Under the pieces are notes generated by a model. It had not been told where the DNA came from, ran no database searches, and was given only the letters and a program-made list of their open reading frames with translations. DNA of 64,000 nucleotides from the IMG/VR virus record IMGVR_UViG_3300035698_012088, positions 95,413-159,412 of that record; one strand, given 5' to 3'. The number at the start of each line of letters is the position of its first letter. The stretch's first letter is position 1. Positions 50,347 to 57,787 of the stretch are shown one piece after another. The translations under genes and the position numbers were made by a program. The stretch is from a virus.

Positions 50347-50577
50347 ATGGCGCAACTTAGTTGTAATGGAGAATGGTTAGATTTTAAAGGATATCAAGGT
50401 ACACCTTTTATGCTCCGTGTAGAGGATATCCACAGGCTAAATATAAAACCCACTAAACCCGCTCTTGGAATCATATATTTAAAAGATCCTAGTACTACAA
50501 CCTTTAGTGTAACTAAAGAAGAATATAACGAGATCAAATCCCTGATAATGGGGGAGACATTGGAAGGAAGATGTTAA
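50347..50577 (+). CDS. Second array, copy 4
   Basis: 76 residues: MAQLSCNGEWLDFKG ... TTTFSVTKEEYNEIKSLIMG, ending LEGRC. Directly abuts its neighbours; most similar to copy 5. Confidence 0.7.
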   Translation: MAQLSCNGEWLDFKGYQGTPFMLRVEDIHRLNIKPTKPALGIIYLKDPSTTTFSVTKEEYNEIKSLIMGETLEGRC

Positions 50578-50802
50578 ATGCCTAGGTTAAGTTGGAATGG
50601 AGAATGGTTAGAATTTAATGAATCAGGTGGTGATCCTGCAGTAGTCAATATAAATGCTATAGCAGGGTTAGGTATTGAGAAGCTGAAAGGCCCTAGGGTA
50701 TATTTAAAAGATAGCCTTATTTATTATGCTGTGGATAGGTCTACATATGACTCTATAAGATCTCTTCTTATGGATGGAACATCAGATCAGGACAGTGTTT
50801 GA
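50578..50802 (+). CDS. Second array, copy 5
   Basis: 74 residues: MPRLSWNGEWLEFNES ... VYLKDSLIYYAVDRSTYDSI then RSLLMDG. Confidence 0.7.
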   Translation: MPRLSWNGEWLEFNESGGDPAVVNINAIAGLGIEKLKGPRVYLKDSLIYYAVDRSTYDSIRSLLMDGTSDQDSV

Positions 50803-51056
50803 TGAAAACAACTATTAGTGCAAATGGAGAACATATAGCTTTTGAAGGAGCAGATGGGGCAAGGTGCTGTATGCCCATAAAACATATTACAATGTGGTCA
50901 GTTGTCCCAAGAACTGTTCAACCTATCCAAAAAGAAGAAGAGTGGTTTATTCAATATGGTGACATAAAGGCCAAAGTCACAATAGAAGTGTGGCATGAAG
51001 TATATGAGAAGATTATGGGACTTGATATAATAGTAGAAAAGGACAAAGATGAATAA
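50802..51056 (+). CDS. Second array, copy 6
   Basis: 84 residues, most diverged: MKTTISANGEHIAFEG ... EVWHEVYEKIMGLD. Overlaps copy 5 by one base and the MYG1-like gene by eight. Confidence 0.68.
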   Translation: MKTTISANGEHIAFEGADGARCCMPIKHITMWSVVPRTVQPIQKEEEWFIQYGDIKAKVTIEVWHEVYEKIMGLDIIVEKDKDE

Positions 51057-51918
51057 AGACAACCTCACTAGAATCTACACTCATCTAGGAAGCGTGCACA
51101 GTGATGAGCTGATTTCTATTGCTATTGTGTTACATGTGTTTTACATGGACACAACACAGTTTAACTTATCAGATATTCAAATATTTAGATCAGAAATACC
51201 AGATGACTTAAAAGTTACAGACTGGGTATTAGATCAAGGTAAGGTATGTCTCCCTCTATTGAGGCAGATTGACCATCACCAGCTAGAGAAGGAGAATCAC
51301 TGTACCTTTTCCCTTCTCTTAGACTCTATAGGGTATCATGAGAAGGCAGAGCTATACCTAGACTGGTATAGGAACTTTATCACCTTAGATTGCTCTGGGC
51401 CAACTGCTCTAGCTTCTAAGTTGAGGACTGGACCAGATGTGATCTACTCATTACAGAGCCCTTTTGACCTAGCCATTAAGGATTGGTTCAAAAAATCTCC
51501 TAATGATCCTATACTCAAAGCTTTTCTAAGAAAAATGGGAGAGCATATAGTAGACACTATTGGGAAGTACGTACATAAGATGGCTCTTCTAGATAAACAT
51601 GTAGAAATAGTAGATTTAGAGAAGCATGGCCTCAAGGCTTTGTTTTACAGGACAGTAGAAGAAGATCCCAGCTTTGGTATTAGGAAGTGGATGCAGATCA
51701 ATAAACATAATGATGCAGCTTTGTCTATTACCTATGATGAAAGAAACAAAGGCTGGAGTATATATAGATTTGGTGATCATCCAAAGATAAACTTAATCAA
51801 AATTAAGAAAGAAAAAGATGTAACATATGTACCTAGAAATGGGTTTGTAGCTAAAGTTAAGAAGGAAGCAACCAGAGAGAGGCTCATAGAATTAGCCAAC
51901 AAATCTCTAAAAAGGTAG
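51049..51918 (+). CDS. MYG1/DHH-like phosphoesterase
   Basis: A 289-residue protein resembling the MYG1 (UPF0160) branch of DHH phosphoesterases, some of which are 3'-5' RNA exonucleases. YTHLGSVHSDELISIAIVLH matches the opening THxGxxHxDE metal site; QIDHHQLEK holds DHH; the C-terminal block KGWSIYRFG matches the family's GRWS strand. The target (RNA end or small nucleotide) is unknown. Confidence 0.75.
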   Translation: MNKDNLTRIYTHLGSVHSDELISIAIVLHVFYMDTTQFNLSDIQIFRSEIPDDLKVTDWVLDQGKVCLPLLRQIDHHQLEKENHCTFSLLLDSIGYHEKAELYLDWYRNFITLDCSGPTALASKLRTGPDVIYSLQSPFDLAIKDWFKKSPNDPILKAFLRKMGEHIVDTIGKYVHKMALLDKHVEIVDLEKHGLKALFYRTVEEDPSFGIRKWMQINKHNDAALSITYDERNKGWSIYRFGDHPKINLIKIKKEKDVTYVPRNGFVAKVKKEATRERLIELANKSLKR

Positions 51919-51925
51919 CTTAATT

Positions 51926-51947
51926 ATTATGCCTTTTTTGGCATAAT
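51926..51947. repeat. 8-bp hairpin after MYG1-like gene
   Basis: attatgcc (51926-51933) pairs with ggcataat (51940-51947) around six T. It may end transcription weakly; no T tract follows. Confidence 0.5.
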
Positions 51948-51995
51948 ATATTGGATGATGCCCCTAGCTGAAATGCTTGGAAATTCACCAAATAT

Positions 51996-52114
51996 ATATG
52001 TACAGCATACTTAGTGTTGCGCTGTAGTTCTCATAGAGATTAATTTCTCAAGGACTGCAGTATAAGATATTAAGTATGCTGTACATATCGCAGAGGAGAG
52101 AAGTTCTCTTTTTT
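51996..52114 (+). ncRNA. Structured non-coding RNA with terminator
   Basis: ATATGTACAGCATACTTA (51996-52013) is exactly complementary to 52071-52088, an 18-bp closing helix. Inside, ctgtagt/actgcag (one G-T) and gaga/tctc continue a long imperfect stem. A short terminator hairpin (52097-52109) with six T follows. There is no reading frame. It lies in the longest gene-free stretch (51919-52140) and is probably a small regulatory RNA or RNase III substrate. Confidence 0.65.
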
Positions 52115-52140
52115 GCTTAGGTATATGTTGAGGATAAAAG

Positions 52141-52404
52141 ATGGATGATAGTATAAATTTGACTGCAACACTTGCCCCCATGTATAACATTAAGTTTGAT
52201 AAAATACAGACTCAAAGGTATAACATTGGGCAACAATTTATAATCCCTATGCCAGGGAAGAATATACGTATAAATAATAGGCCAGGTCTGCACCATATGT
52301 CATATGACAAAGATCTGATGAAAGATCTTACAGATATCATGGCTAAAGATATTATAGATGAGGAGGATGCTAAACGGCTAGCAGCGATCTCTTCAATAAA
52401 ATAA
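52141..52404 (+). CDS. Unknown 87-residue protein
   Basis: ATG after gagga. MDDSINLTATLAPMYNIKFD and a helical end (DAKRLAAISSIK). Function unknown. Confidence 0.65.
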   Translation: MDDSINLTATLAPMYNIKFDKIQTQRYNIGQQFIIPMPGKNIRINNRPGLHHMSYDKDLMKDLTDIMAKDIIDEEDAKRLAAISSIK

Positions 52405-52439
52405 CTATACATCTTCCTAAAGGGAAGGTGACAATAAGT

Positions 52440-52607
52440 ATGGAAACAGCTAGGCTGCATAAGCTTAGAGCTACAAACAGGTTTCTAAGGATGAAGGCCA
52501 GAGAAGAGGGGTTCCTAAGAGAACTAATCCCTCCCATTCCAGTATCTCCGGTGGAGTGTGATAGAGCAGTATATACCCCACAACCTAGGATTGTAAAAGA
52601 TGGATAA
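52440..52607 (+). CDS. Unknown 55-residue basic protein
   Basis: METARLHKLRATNRFLRMKA, helical and basic, then a Pro-rich tail. It ends within the start of the deaminase-like gene (8-base overlap). Confidence 0.58.
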   Translation: METARLHKLRATNRFLRMKAREEGFLRELIPPIPVSPVECDRAVYTPQPRIVKDG

Positions 52608-52911
52608 ATTTAAGAAGCAAGCAATACAGAAGGCTAAGCAAAGCTCTTCTAAAATAAGGATCTCCGCAATAGCTTTAACTAAAAATGGTAATGTACTAGG
52701 CTCTGCAACCAACAGACCTAGATTCAATAGATATGGAGGAGGGTATCATGCTGAGATGGCATTGATACATAAAGTAGGGCCTGGGTTCTCCACAATGATC
52801 CTGTGTAGAATAGGAAGGGGAGGTAAAGTATTACCAATCCACCCTTGTAAAAAGTGTAGCAAGACCTTGAAAAAACTGCATATCAAAGTCATTTGTATTC
52901 AACCAGATTGA
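52600..52911 (+). CDS. Cytidine deaminase-like zinc protein
   Basis: 103 residues with the deaminase signature: GGGYHAEMALI (His50, Glu52) and HPCKKCSKTL (Cys83, Cys86), the zinc ligands and proton shuttle of the CDA fold. It is smaller than dCMP deaminases. The substrate could be a nucleoside, nucleotide or nucleic acid base; not decidable here. Confidence 0.82.
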   Translation: MDKFKKQAIQKAKQSSSKIRISAIALTKNGNVLGSATNRPRFNRYGGGYHAEMALIHKVGPGFSTMILCRIGRGGKVLPIHPCKKCSKTLKKLHIKVICIQPD

Positions 52912-52960
52912 GGAACACATGAGTTAAATATACTCATAGCAAAGAAAAGGAATTACTGAA

Positions 52961-53302
52961 ATGAAACCGGAGAAACTAATAGCACTTCTTGCTATAGGTT
53001 TACTTCTTGGTCTATGTATCAAGAGCTGTACCAAAAAAGAAGAACCTGTTGTAGAAGAATCTGTTGTAGAGAAGGTTGAACCAGGCCTAGGAGTAGATCA
53101 ATATAAAGAAGAGATGGATAGATATAAGGTAGCCCAGATTTGGAAGATACCTGTTACAGACCCCTTCAAAGAGCCTTTTGTTATTGAAATACTGGAGATC
53201 AAGGGAGAGTATCTTAAGTTTAGAGGTCTTGGCACCGTAATGGTAGGAGGAGAGTCCTCTTCCCATCACAGTCTGCTACATGATGCAGAACTTGTGAAGT
53301 AA
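52961..53302 (+). CDS. Membrane-anchored protein
   Basis: 113 residues; the N-terminus MKPEKLIALLAIGLLLGLCI is a signal anchor, perhaps a lipoprotein signal (Cys at 19) though the lipobox is imperfect. The rest is acidic and soluble, presumably outside the cytoplasm. Confidence 0.68.
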   Translation: MKPEKLIALLAIGLLLGLCIKSCTKKEEPVVEESVVEKVEPGLGVDQYKEEMDRYKVAQIWKIPVTDPFKEPFVIEILEIKGEYLKFRGLGTVMVGGESSSHHSLLHDAELVK

Positions 53303-53309
53303 AATCAAT

Positions 53310-53391
53310 GGTCCCATGGTGGAATTGGCATACACAACAGATTCAAAATCTGTCGCTTAAATGCATCCCGGTTCAAGTCCGGGTGGGATCA
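53310..53391 (+). tRNA. tRNA-Leu(CAA)
   Basis: Acceptor ggtccca/tgggatc, discriminator A, no encoded CCA. The anticodon stem acaga/tctgt closes ttcaaaa, with anticodon CAA at 53344-53346; long variable arm; T arm cccgg/ccggg. Confidence 0.9.
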
Positions 53392-53415
53392 GACTGTTTT
53401 TGTAAAGGAGTTAGT

Positions 53416-53871
53416 ATGATTTGGCCATGGCAAAAGAAAGAAGAGGTACTCCCTCCAGAGCCTCCCCATGAGCATTTGTTTACTGGATCAATAGAAGATG
53501 GATATCAATATTGTTTGGGTTGTGGAGAAGCCATTCCAGTACAGCCTATAAAATGTACCCACCTGGAGTTAGACCCTGAAATATATAAGGGTTACCAGAA
53601 ATGTATTAAGTGTAGTAAAGCTATAGCAGTAGCTGCCTGTCCCCATATTCATTTAGCAGAAATGGTTGATTCTTTTCAGAGGTGCGAAGACTGTGGTAAA
53701 CTCTTACCTGTCAAACCTCCTCCTTGTCACCATGAGTGGGAAGAGAAAGAATGTTTTCCTATAGAGAGACTGAATAACAGACTTAACAAACAGGTTACCG
53801 TAGCAAAGAAATATGTGTTTGAGTGTAAGAGGTGTAAGACCTTTAAGTCTAACACTGTAAACCTAACCTAG
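53416..53871 (+). CDS. Triple zinc-finger repeat protein
   Basis: 151 residues made of three repeats of about 35 residues: H-H ... GYQYCLGCGEAIPVQPIKCTH, GYQKCIKCSKAIAVAACPHIH and FQRCEDCGKLLPV ... CHHEW, then a C-terminal ribbon ending FECKRCKTF. A single-repeat relative is at 59173. ATG with aaaggag upstream, just after tRNA-Leu. Confidence 0.78.
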   Translation: MIWPWQKKEEVLPPEPPHEHLFTGSIEDGYQYCLGCGEAIPVQPIKCTHLELDPEIYKGYQKCIKCSKAIAVAACPHIHLAEMVDSFQRCEDCGKLLPVKPPPCHHEWEEKECFPIERLNNRLNKQVTVAKKYVFECKRCKTFKSNTVNLT

Positions 53872-53881
53872 GAGGGTTTGA

Positions 53882-54088
53882 ATGGACACCTATCTATATA
53901 ACATTTGTATGTTGAGCATCATTTTTGGCGCCCTGGCCTTAGCTGCTGGGGTAGGCATCATTGAGATACTTGATAATAAAAATAAGACCAAGATCAGGGT
54001 AGCAGAGCTTAGTCTTGCAAAAGCACAAGCAGAATTAGAGATGCAAAGAGAAAAGGATCAGATGAGTATCAGAGGTCCTTCAGTATAA
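53882..54088 (+). CDS. Small membrane protein with coiled coil
   Basis: 68 residues: one membrane helix (ICMLSIIFGALALAAGVGII) and a charged coiled-coil tail (AELSLAKAQAELEMQREKD). Confidence 0.65.
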   Translation: MDTYLYNICMLSIIFGALALAAGVGIIEILDNKNKTKIRVAELSLAKAQAELEMQREKDQMSIRGPSV

Positions 54089-54094
54089 TTTAAT

Positions 54095-54263
54095 CTCGGA
54101 GTAGCTCAAGTCTCTTCACAGTGTAATCAGAGCCCTGGTAGAAGTCGAAGTGGCACGAAGCACATTGTTTTGAGGGGAACTCTTCGGAGTAGGTGGAGCA
54201 ACTCTCTGGAACAGATCTTACCCGGAGAGTAGGTTATTGGTTCGATTCCAATCTCCGAGGCCA
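54095..54263 (+). ncRNA. 169-nt tRNA-like RNA with long insert
   Basis: ctcggag (54095-54101) pairs fully with ctccgag (54253-54259); discriminator G and CCA follow. The T arm attgg/ccaat with loop ttcgatt is perfect, and the 5' part tagctcaag looks like a tRNA D arm. Between them lie about 100 extra bases with a UUCG-loop hairpin (actc/gagt near 54178-54190) and a stem near 54202-54232. It could be a tRNA with an insertion, two fused tRNA remnants or a tmRNA-like RNA. Confidence 0.5.
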
Positions 54264-54283
54264 CGTTTTGTAAAGGAAATGAA

Positions 54284-54670
54284 ATGTCTATATTAGGGAC
54301 CCGTGCCATGGAGTTACTAGAGAAGATAAAGAGGAACAACTATAAATTTACTCCTACTATGGTAAAGCAGTTAGAGGGTCTTATAGGAACAACCCCTTCA
54401 GTCACCTTGATGGAGACTGTAGATAAATCCGCATTTCCTCAAGTAGTATCAGATTTACAGAGGATTACAGGGGTGGAGTTTACTGCGGAGACTATAAATA
54501 TCCTTAGAGAATCATATCCAGATATGAGAATCAAGGCTATCAAAGAGGTAAGGAAAGCAACAGGATCAGGTCTCAAGGAGGCTAAACACGTAGTAGATGA
54601 TGCATGGCCGTATCATATAGTAAACCAAAGGAAACAGAGATGGACCAAGAAAAAGCAAACATTCTCATAG
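54284..54670 (+). CDS. Ribosomal bL12 C-terminal-domain protein
   Basis: 128 residues. The C-terminal part (about 80-108) reads MRIKAIKEVRKATGSGLKEA then KHVVDDA, the sequence pattern of the bL12 (L7/L12) C-terminal domain, which binds translation factors. The N-terminal part is unrelated helices. It may recruit translation factors or mimic the ribosome stalk; viral ribosomal-protein relatives are known. Confidence 0.72.
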   Translation: MSILGTRAMELLEKIKRNNYKFTPTMVKQLEGLIGTTPSVTLMETVDKSAFPQVVSDLQRITGVEFTAETINILRESYPDMRIKAIKEVRKATGSGLKEAKHVVDDAWPYHIVNQRKQRWTKKKQTFS

Positions 54671-54723
54671 ACACTTTTATTGCATGGAAAGAGACTCTCT
54701 ATCCAAGCACAAGCAACTTTTAG
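54640..54723 (+). CDS. 27-codon frame before membrane protein
   Basis: ATG nine bases after aaggaaac; product MDQEKANILIDTFIAWKETL plus PSTSNF, then TAG directly after TTT. A +1 slip on the run of four T would continue into the membrane protein below, which has no good start of its own. Confidence 0.4.
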   Translation: MDQEKANILIDTFIAWKETLYPSTSNF

Positions 54724-55009
54724 TGAGATTATCTATATTGGTAAAATAGAGCAAGTCAGTTGTCTTATAGGAGTTCTGATCTTCCTTGCAGTTTTAGGGG
54801 GCATTGTGGGATACCTAATGAAACAATATAAGAAACTGGACCTTGAGACGTTTTCAGGCCAAGAAGAGCAAGGTGGGTATATAGCGGGAATGGGGGTCGT
54901 AACTGCGATCATGCTTTTTACCGTAGCTGGAAACTTAGCCTCAATAGCCTCTTATCTCAAGCCTTGGGTAGCCCCAAGAGCATATGTCCTAGAGCAACTA
55001 ATCAAGTAA
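54680..55009 (+). CDS. Two-helix membrane protein, start uncertain
   Basis: About 109 residues from a TTG without ribosome site. Two hydrophobic helices (CLIGVLIFLAVLGGIVGYL and GMGVVTAIMLFTVAGNLASI) flank a charged loop. The frame is also continuous with the bL12-like gene after its TAG. True N-terminus unresolved. Confidence 0.58.
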   Translation: MHGKRLSIQAQATFSEIIYIGKIEQVSCLIGVLIFLAVLGGIVGYLMKQYKKLDLETFSGQEEQGGYIAGMGVVTAIMLFTVAGNLASIASYLKPWVAPRAYVLEQLIK

Positions 55010-55019
55010 AGGAATCCAC

Positions 55020-55262
55020 ATGGGACTCGCAGAATTTGTAAAGAAGCAGACAGATGGTTCTCCAATGCCCAGACAGGGTAACTGGGGAAACCCCAATAAG
55101 AAGCAGGCTAGGAAAATAGCCTATAGACAGAAGGTTTATGATGACCTTAACATGGTGCCCCCAAAGAAGAGGATTAACTTCCCTTCTGTCCATGAGACAC
55201 ACAGACCTGGATCCGGTAATGCTAGAAAAGGCATTGGTCCTGGTAAGAAGAAATCTAGCTAA
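55020..55262 (+). CDS. Unknown 80-residue basic protein
   Basis: Basic, Gly/Pro/Asn-rich (GSPMPRQGNWGNPNKKQARK; GSGNARKGIGPGKKKSS), likely disordered and nucleic-acid binding. Function unknown. Confidence 0.62.
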   Translation: MGLAEFVKKQTDGSPMPRQGNWGNPNKKQARKIAYRQKVYDDLNMVPPKKRINFPSVHETHRPGSGNARKGIGPGKKKSS

Positions 55263-55421
55263 ATGCCTATAATGAGTGGAACGAAGCACCCTAAATCGCA
55301 ATACGTTGTGAAGTATCTAATGGACTGGTTACTGAGAAAAGCTAGTTCAAGGTACATGACAGTGATGAGAAAGGGTAAAATGTGGAGAGAAGGCGAGCAC
55401 CCCTTAACAGGTAAGGCTTAA
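55263..55421 (+). CDS. Unknown 52-residue basic protein
   Basis: Starts one base after the previous stop: MPIMSGTKHPKSQYVVKYLM, then a basic helix. No strong ribosome site; translation would be coupled. Confidence 0.48.
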   Translation: MPIMSGTKHPKSQYVVKYLMDWLLRKASSRYMTVMRKGKMWREGEHPLTGKA

Positions 55422-55473
55422 ACTCTCCTTTGGCGTAATAGCACACCAAGTTCTTTTTCTTTTAGGAGACAAC

Positions 55474-55865
55474 ATGATAACGAACACAGATCTAGTATCT
55501 ATAGCTGAATCTATAAGAAATACTTGTCCTATGCTTAAAGTCTTAGTTAATGAAGACACTTTACAAATTTTTTCAGGAAAAGATAAGGGCACAATGTTTA
55601 AGTTTTGGCTTAAAATATCAAAGGGGGCGAGGTTTTAATTGGTAAAGTCCAAGCCATAGGTTCAATTGACCATATCCTTGAATACCATTATGCTAACATT
55701 TATGATACAGAGGTTGTAGTTGCATGGCTAGTGTCTGATGTTTTAAAAAAATGGTATATTAGAGAAAAAGAGAGATGTGAATCTCAAATAAGGAAATGTC
55801 AGGATACTTTTGAAGAGGTAAAGCACCAGGTTGGAGAAGGGGTTATGTCACTATGGAACCTATAG
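55474..55865 (+). pseudogene. Frameshifted copy of the 58072 gene
   Basis: The first part (54 codons from ATG 55474, site taggaga) stops at TAA at 55636; the second part (about 75 codons) continues in the -1 frame without a start. Joined, they follow the 58072 protein along its length (ITNTDLVSIAESI vs ITQADFFPITKSI; VVAWLVSDVLKKWYIREKE vs ITAWILNTVIKEWYFRELE). The break lies at TTTT (55633-55636). Either a decayed copy, a programmed shift or a missing T in the sequence. Confidence 0.6.
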
Positions 55866-56104
55866 GAGAGATTGACACCCCTGAAGTAGGGTTAGTTAAA
55901 ACTATAAGAGCAACCTTTGAGCCTAATGGTACACCTTATGGGTTAAAGACATCAGATGTAGAAAAGATACATAAAACTATTATAGACCGTCCAGGTGGGC
56001 ATAAAGACGATATCGCATTTATATCTCTGGTGAGAGTAATTTTTACAATGGAGAGAATGGGATACGTATCCTTCAGGCCTTTTGAGGAAGATGAAGAAGA
56101 TTAA
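55853..56104 (+). CDS. Cassette partner copy 1, unknown
   Basis: 83 residues: MEPIGEIDTPEVGLVKTIRA ... GYVSFRPFEEDEED. It pairs with the frameshifted gene as the 58483 protein pairs with 58072; both share the LVK start and an L..LGYV-type end. Confidence 0.63.
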   Translation: MEPIGEIDTPEVGLVKTIRATFEPNGTPYGLKTSDVEKIHKTIIDRPGGHKDDIAFISLVRVIFTMERMGYVSFRPFEEDEED

Positions 56105-56114
56105 AGGAGATTGA

Positions 56115-56747
56115 ATGCCCTATTCTGAACAACATAAGTGCTTCTTCTTCCATATAACTAAGGCAGCAGGAACAGCAGTAGAGAAAACTTTAGGTATGTA
56201 TGGAAATCGTACTCCTCTAAAAGGTAAGGTTGGGGGAATATTTGGAAGAAATAGACAGCACTTTACCTATGCCGAACTTGTTCATTTTGATTTGGTGGAT
56301 GAATCCTTATTTGCAGACAGTGTATGTTTTGCAATAGTGAGGGATCCTTTGGACAGAATTGTATCTGAGTATTTCTGGCTAGCTTTCCACAAAGAAAATA
56401 TATCTTTTAAAGACTTTGTTATAGACACATATATACCTAGTTATAAGTTAGCAGAGGAGAACGCTTTGGTTCCTCCCTACTGCAGTTATGCACACTTCTA
56501 TCCCCAACATCTATATGAGTGTAAATATATGTCTGAGTATTTAGTCTTTGACACCTTAGACTCTGATTGGAAAGCTTTTGTAAATAAATATACTTTGGAT
56601 CTTCCTAAGAACTTGAAAAAAAGAAACAAAACAAAGGTTAGGGAGAAAGATTTCCTTTCCTACTACGATTCTGAATTACTATCTATAGTCAATAAGAGTT
56701 TGGATAAAGATATACAGTTCTACTGTAGAATCAGCACAGGTCTGTGA
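56115..56747 (+). CDS. Sulfotransferase-family protein
   Basis: A 210-residue protein with both PAPS-binding blocks: FFHITKAAGTAVEKTL (5'-phosphosulfate loop, residues 11-26) and FAIVRDPLDRIVSEYFWLAF (3'-phosphate site, about 72-91), as in carbohydrate sulfotransferases (Sulfotransfer_2). It would sulfate a glycan or other hydroxyl group with PAPS from the host. Its target is unknown; a phage-decorated surface sugar is conceivable. Confidence 0.83.
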   Translation: MPYSEQHKCFFFHITKAAGTAVEKTLGMYGNRTPLKGKVGGIFGRNRQHFTYAELVHFDLVDESLFADSVCFAIVRDPLDRIVSEYFWLAFHKENISFKDFVIDTYIPSYKLAEENALVPPYCSYAHFYPQHLYECKYMSEYLVFDTLDSDWKAFVNKYTLDLPKNLKKRNKTKVREKDFLSYYDSELLSIVNKSLDKDIQFYCRISTGL

Positions 56748-56765
56748 AATACTGCGAGAAGAAAA

Positions 56766-56936
56766 ATGTCTAATAAAAGAAACGACATCTTAGGAAAACT
56801 TAAGTGTCCCCAGTGTGGGGAGTTAGTCTTTGTACAGCTTAAAGTTAGAGAGTTAGCCCTAGGAATATCCTTTTGCATCAAGTGCAACTGCTCTTGGATG
56901 TTGATTAAGTGTAGACAACACGGAGACAAGAAATGA
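56766..56936 (+). CDS. Small zinc ribbon protein
   Basis: 56 residues: KLKCPQCGELVFVQ and CIKCNCSWMLIKC, a four-Cys ribbon with extra Cys. Overlaps the next gene by ATGA. Confidence 0.65.
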   Translation: MSNKRNDILGKLKCPQCGELVFVQLKVRELALGISFCIKCNCSWMLIKCRQHGDKK

Positions 56937-57205
56937 AGTGGAAAGAATTTCCTCCTCCAGGAGCTTGGTATACAGAAATCTCTGGATGGCATAGAGTAAG
57001 GATATCTACACCTAATTGTGACAATGAAGAGATAGGGTGTGGAACCTCAAAAGAAAAAGCTCTTGAAGAAGCTTGGGAGTGGTGGCTCAAGGCTGCTGCA
57101 GCTGCTATAAAGGGAGAATGCTGGTACTGTGTAGATTATGACTATACAGAAGAAGAGGTTTGCTTTGTGTGTAAAGAAGCAAGAGCAGCTTTAAAGGAAA
57201 AGTAA
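56933..57205 (+). CDS. Unknown protein with CxxC pairs
   Basis: 90 residues: Trp-rich start (MKWKEFPPPGAWYTEISGWH), an Ala helix, and CWYCVDYDYTEEEVCFVC, a probable zinc site. Confidence 0.68.
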   Translation: MKWKEFPPPGAWYTEISGWHRVRISTPNCDNEEIGCGTSKEKALEEAWEWWLKAAAAAIKGECWYCVDYDYTEEEVCFVCKEARAALKEK

Positions 57206-57787
57206 ATGAATTTGGAAAAAGATCTCATAGTTATCAAGAGTAAGATAAAAGCTCAATACCCTAACCTGGGGATGGAAGTAGATACCAAGCATGTTAGTGA
57301 GGGCAATTTCATAGGTGTGTACTTCAAAGGAGTAGATGTCCTGATACATGCTGACATGAACTTAAAGGCTCCACAGAAGAGCTACAGCGGATTCATCAAT
57401 CACTGGAAGAGTGATTACTTTAAGTCTGAGGGTAATAAAGGTGGAAAGTACGCCTATACTGATCCTGATTCCCTAATGGCTGAACTAGCTAAGTGGATAC
57501 AGGTTAGGATAGAGGAATATGAAGAGTTTGAAGCAGAGCTTGATGACATAGACAAAGAGTATAATCTTCAAAGCTTGGACAATTATGAGAAGAGACAGAG
57601 TATAAGTATGAAAGACCAGCTTGCTGTTATTGCTATAAAGAAGGTAACTGTTGATGACATAAAAGACTTCTTAGATGACAAGGTTGATGGTGCTAACATC
57701 CTTGACCATGTTCCTGGGGTTAAGCCTCATGCCATAACCCAAGCCAAGATGCAGTATTCTTATATCAATAACAAGTCAGATCCATAG
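57206..57787 (+). CDS. Unknown 193-residue protein
   Basis: Not recognised. Mixed fold N-terminus with YFKGVDVLIHADMNLKAPQK, then acidic helices. The stop is TAG, after which the same frame stays open for 38 codons. Confidence 0.68.
   Translation: MNLEKDLIVIKSKIKAQYPNLGMEVDTKHVSEGNFIGVYFKGVDVLIHADMNLKAPQKSYSGFINHWKSDYFKSEGNKGGKYAYTDPDSLMAELAKWIQVRIEEYEEFEAELDDIDKEYNLQSLDNYEKRQSISMKDQLAVIAIKKVTVDDIKDFLDDKVDGANILDHVPGVKPHAITQAKMQYSYINNKSDP

Noticed and set aside
51926-51947. Standard terminator after the MYG1-like gene
   Set aside because: The T residues are in the loop and no T tract follows the stem.
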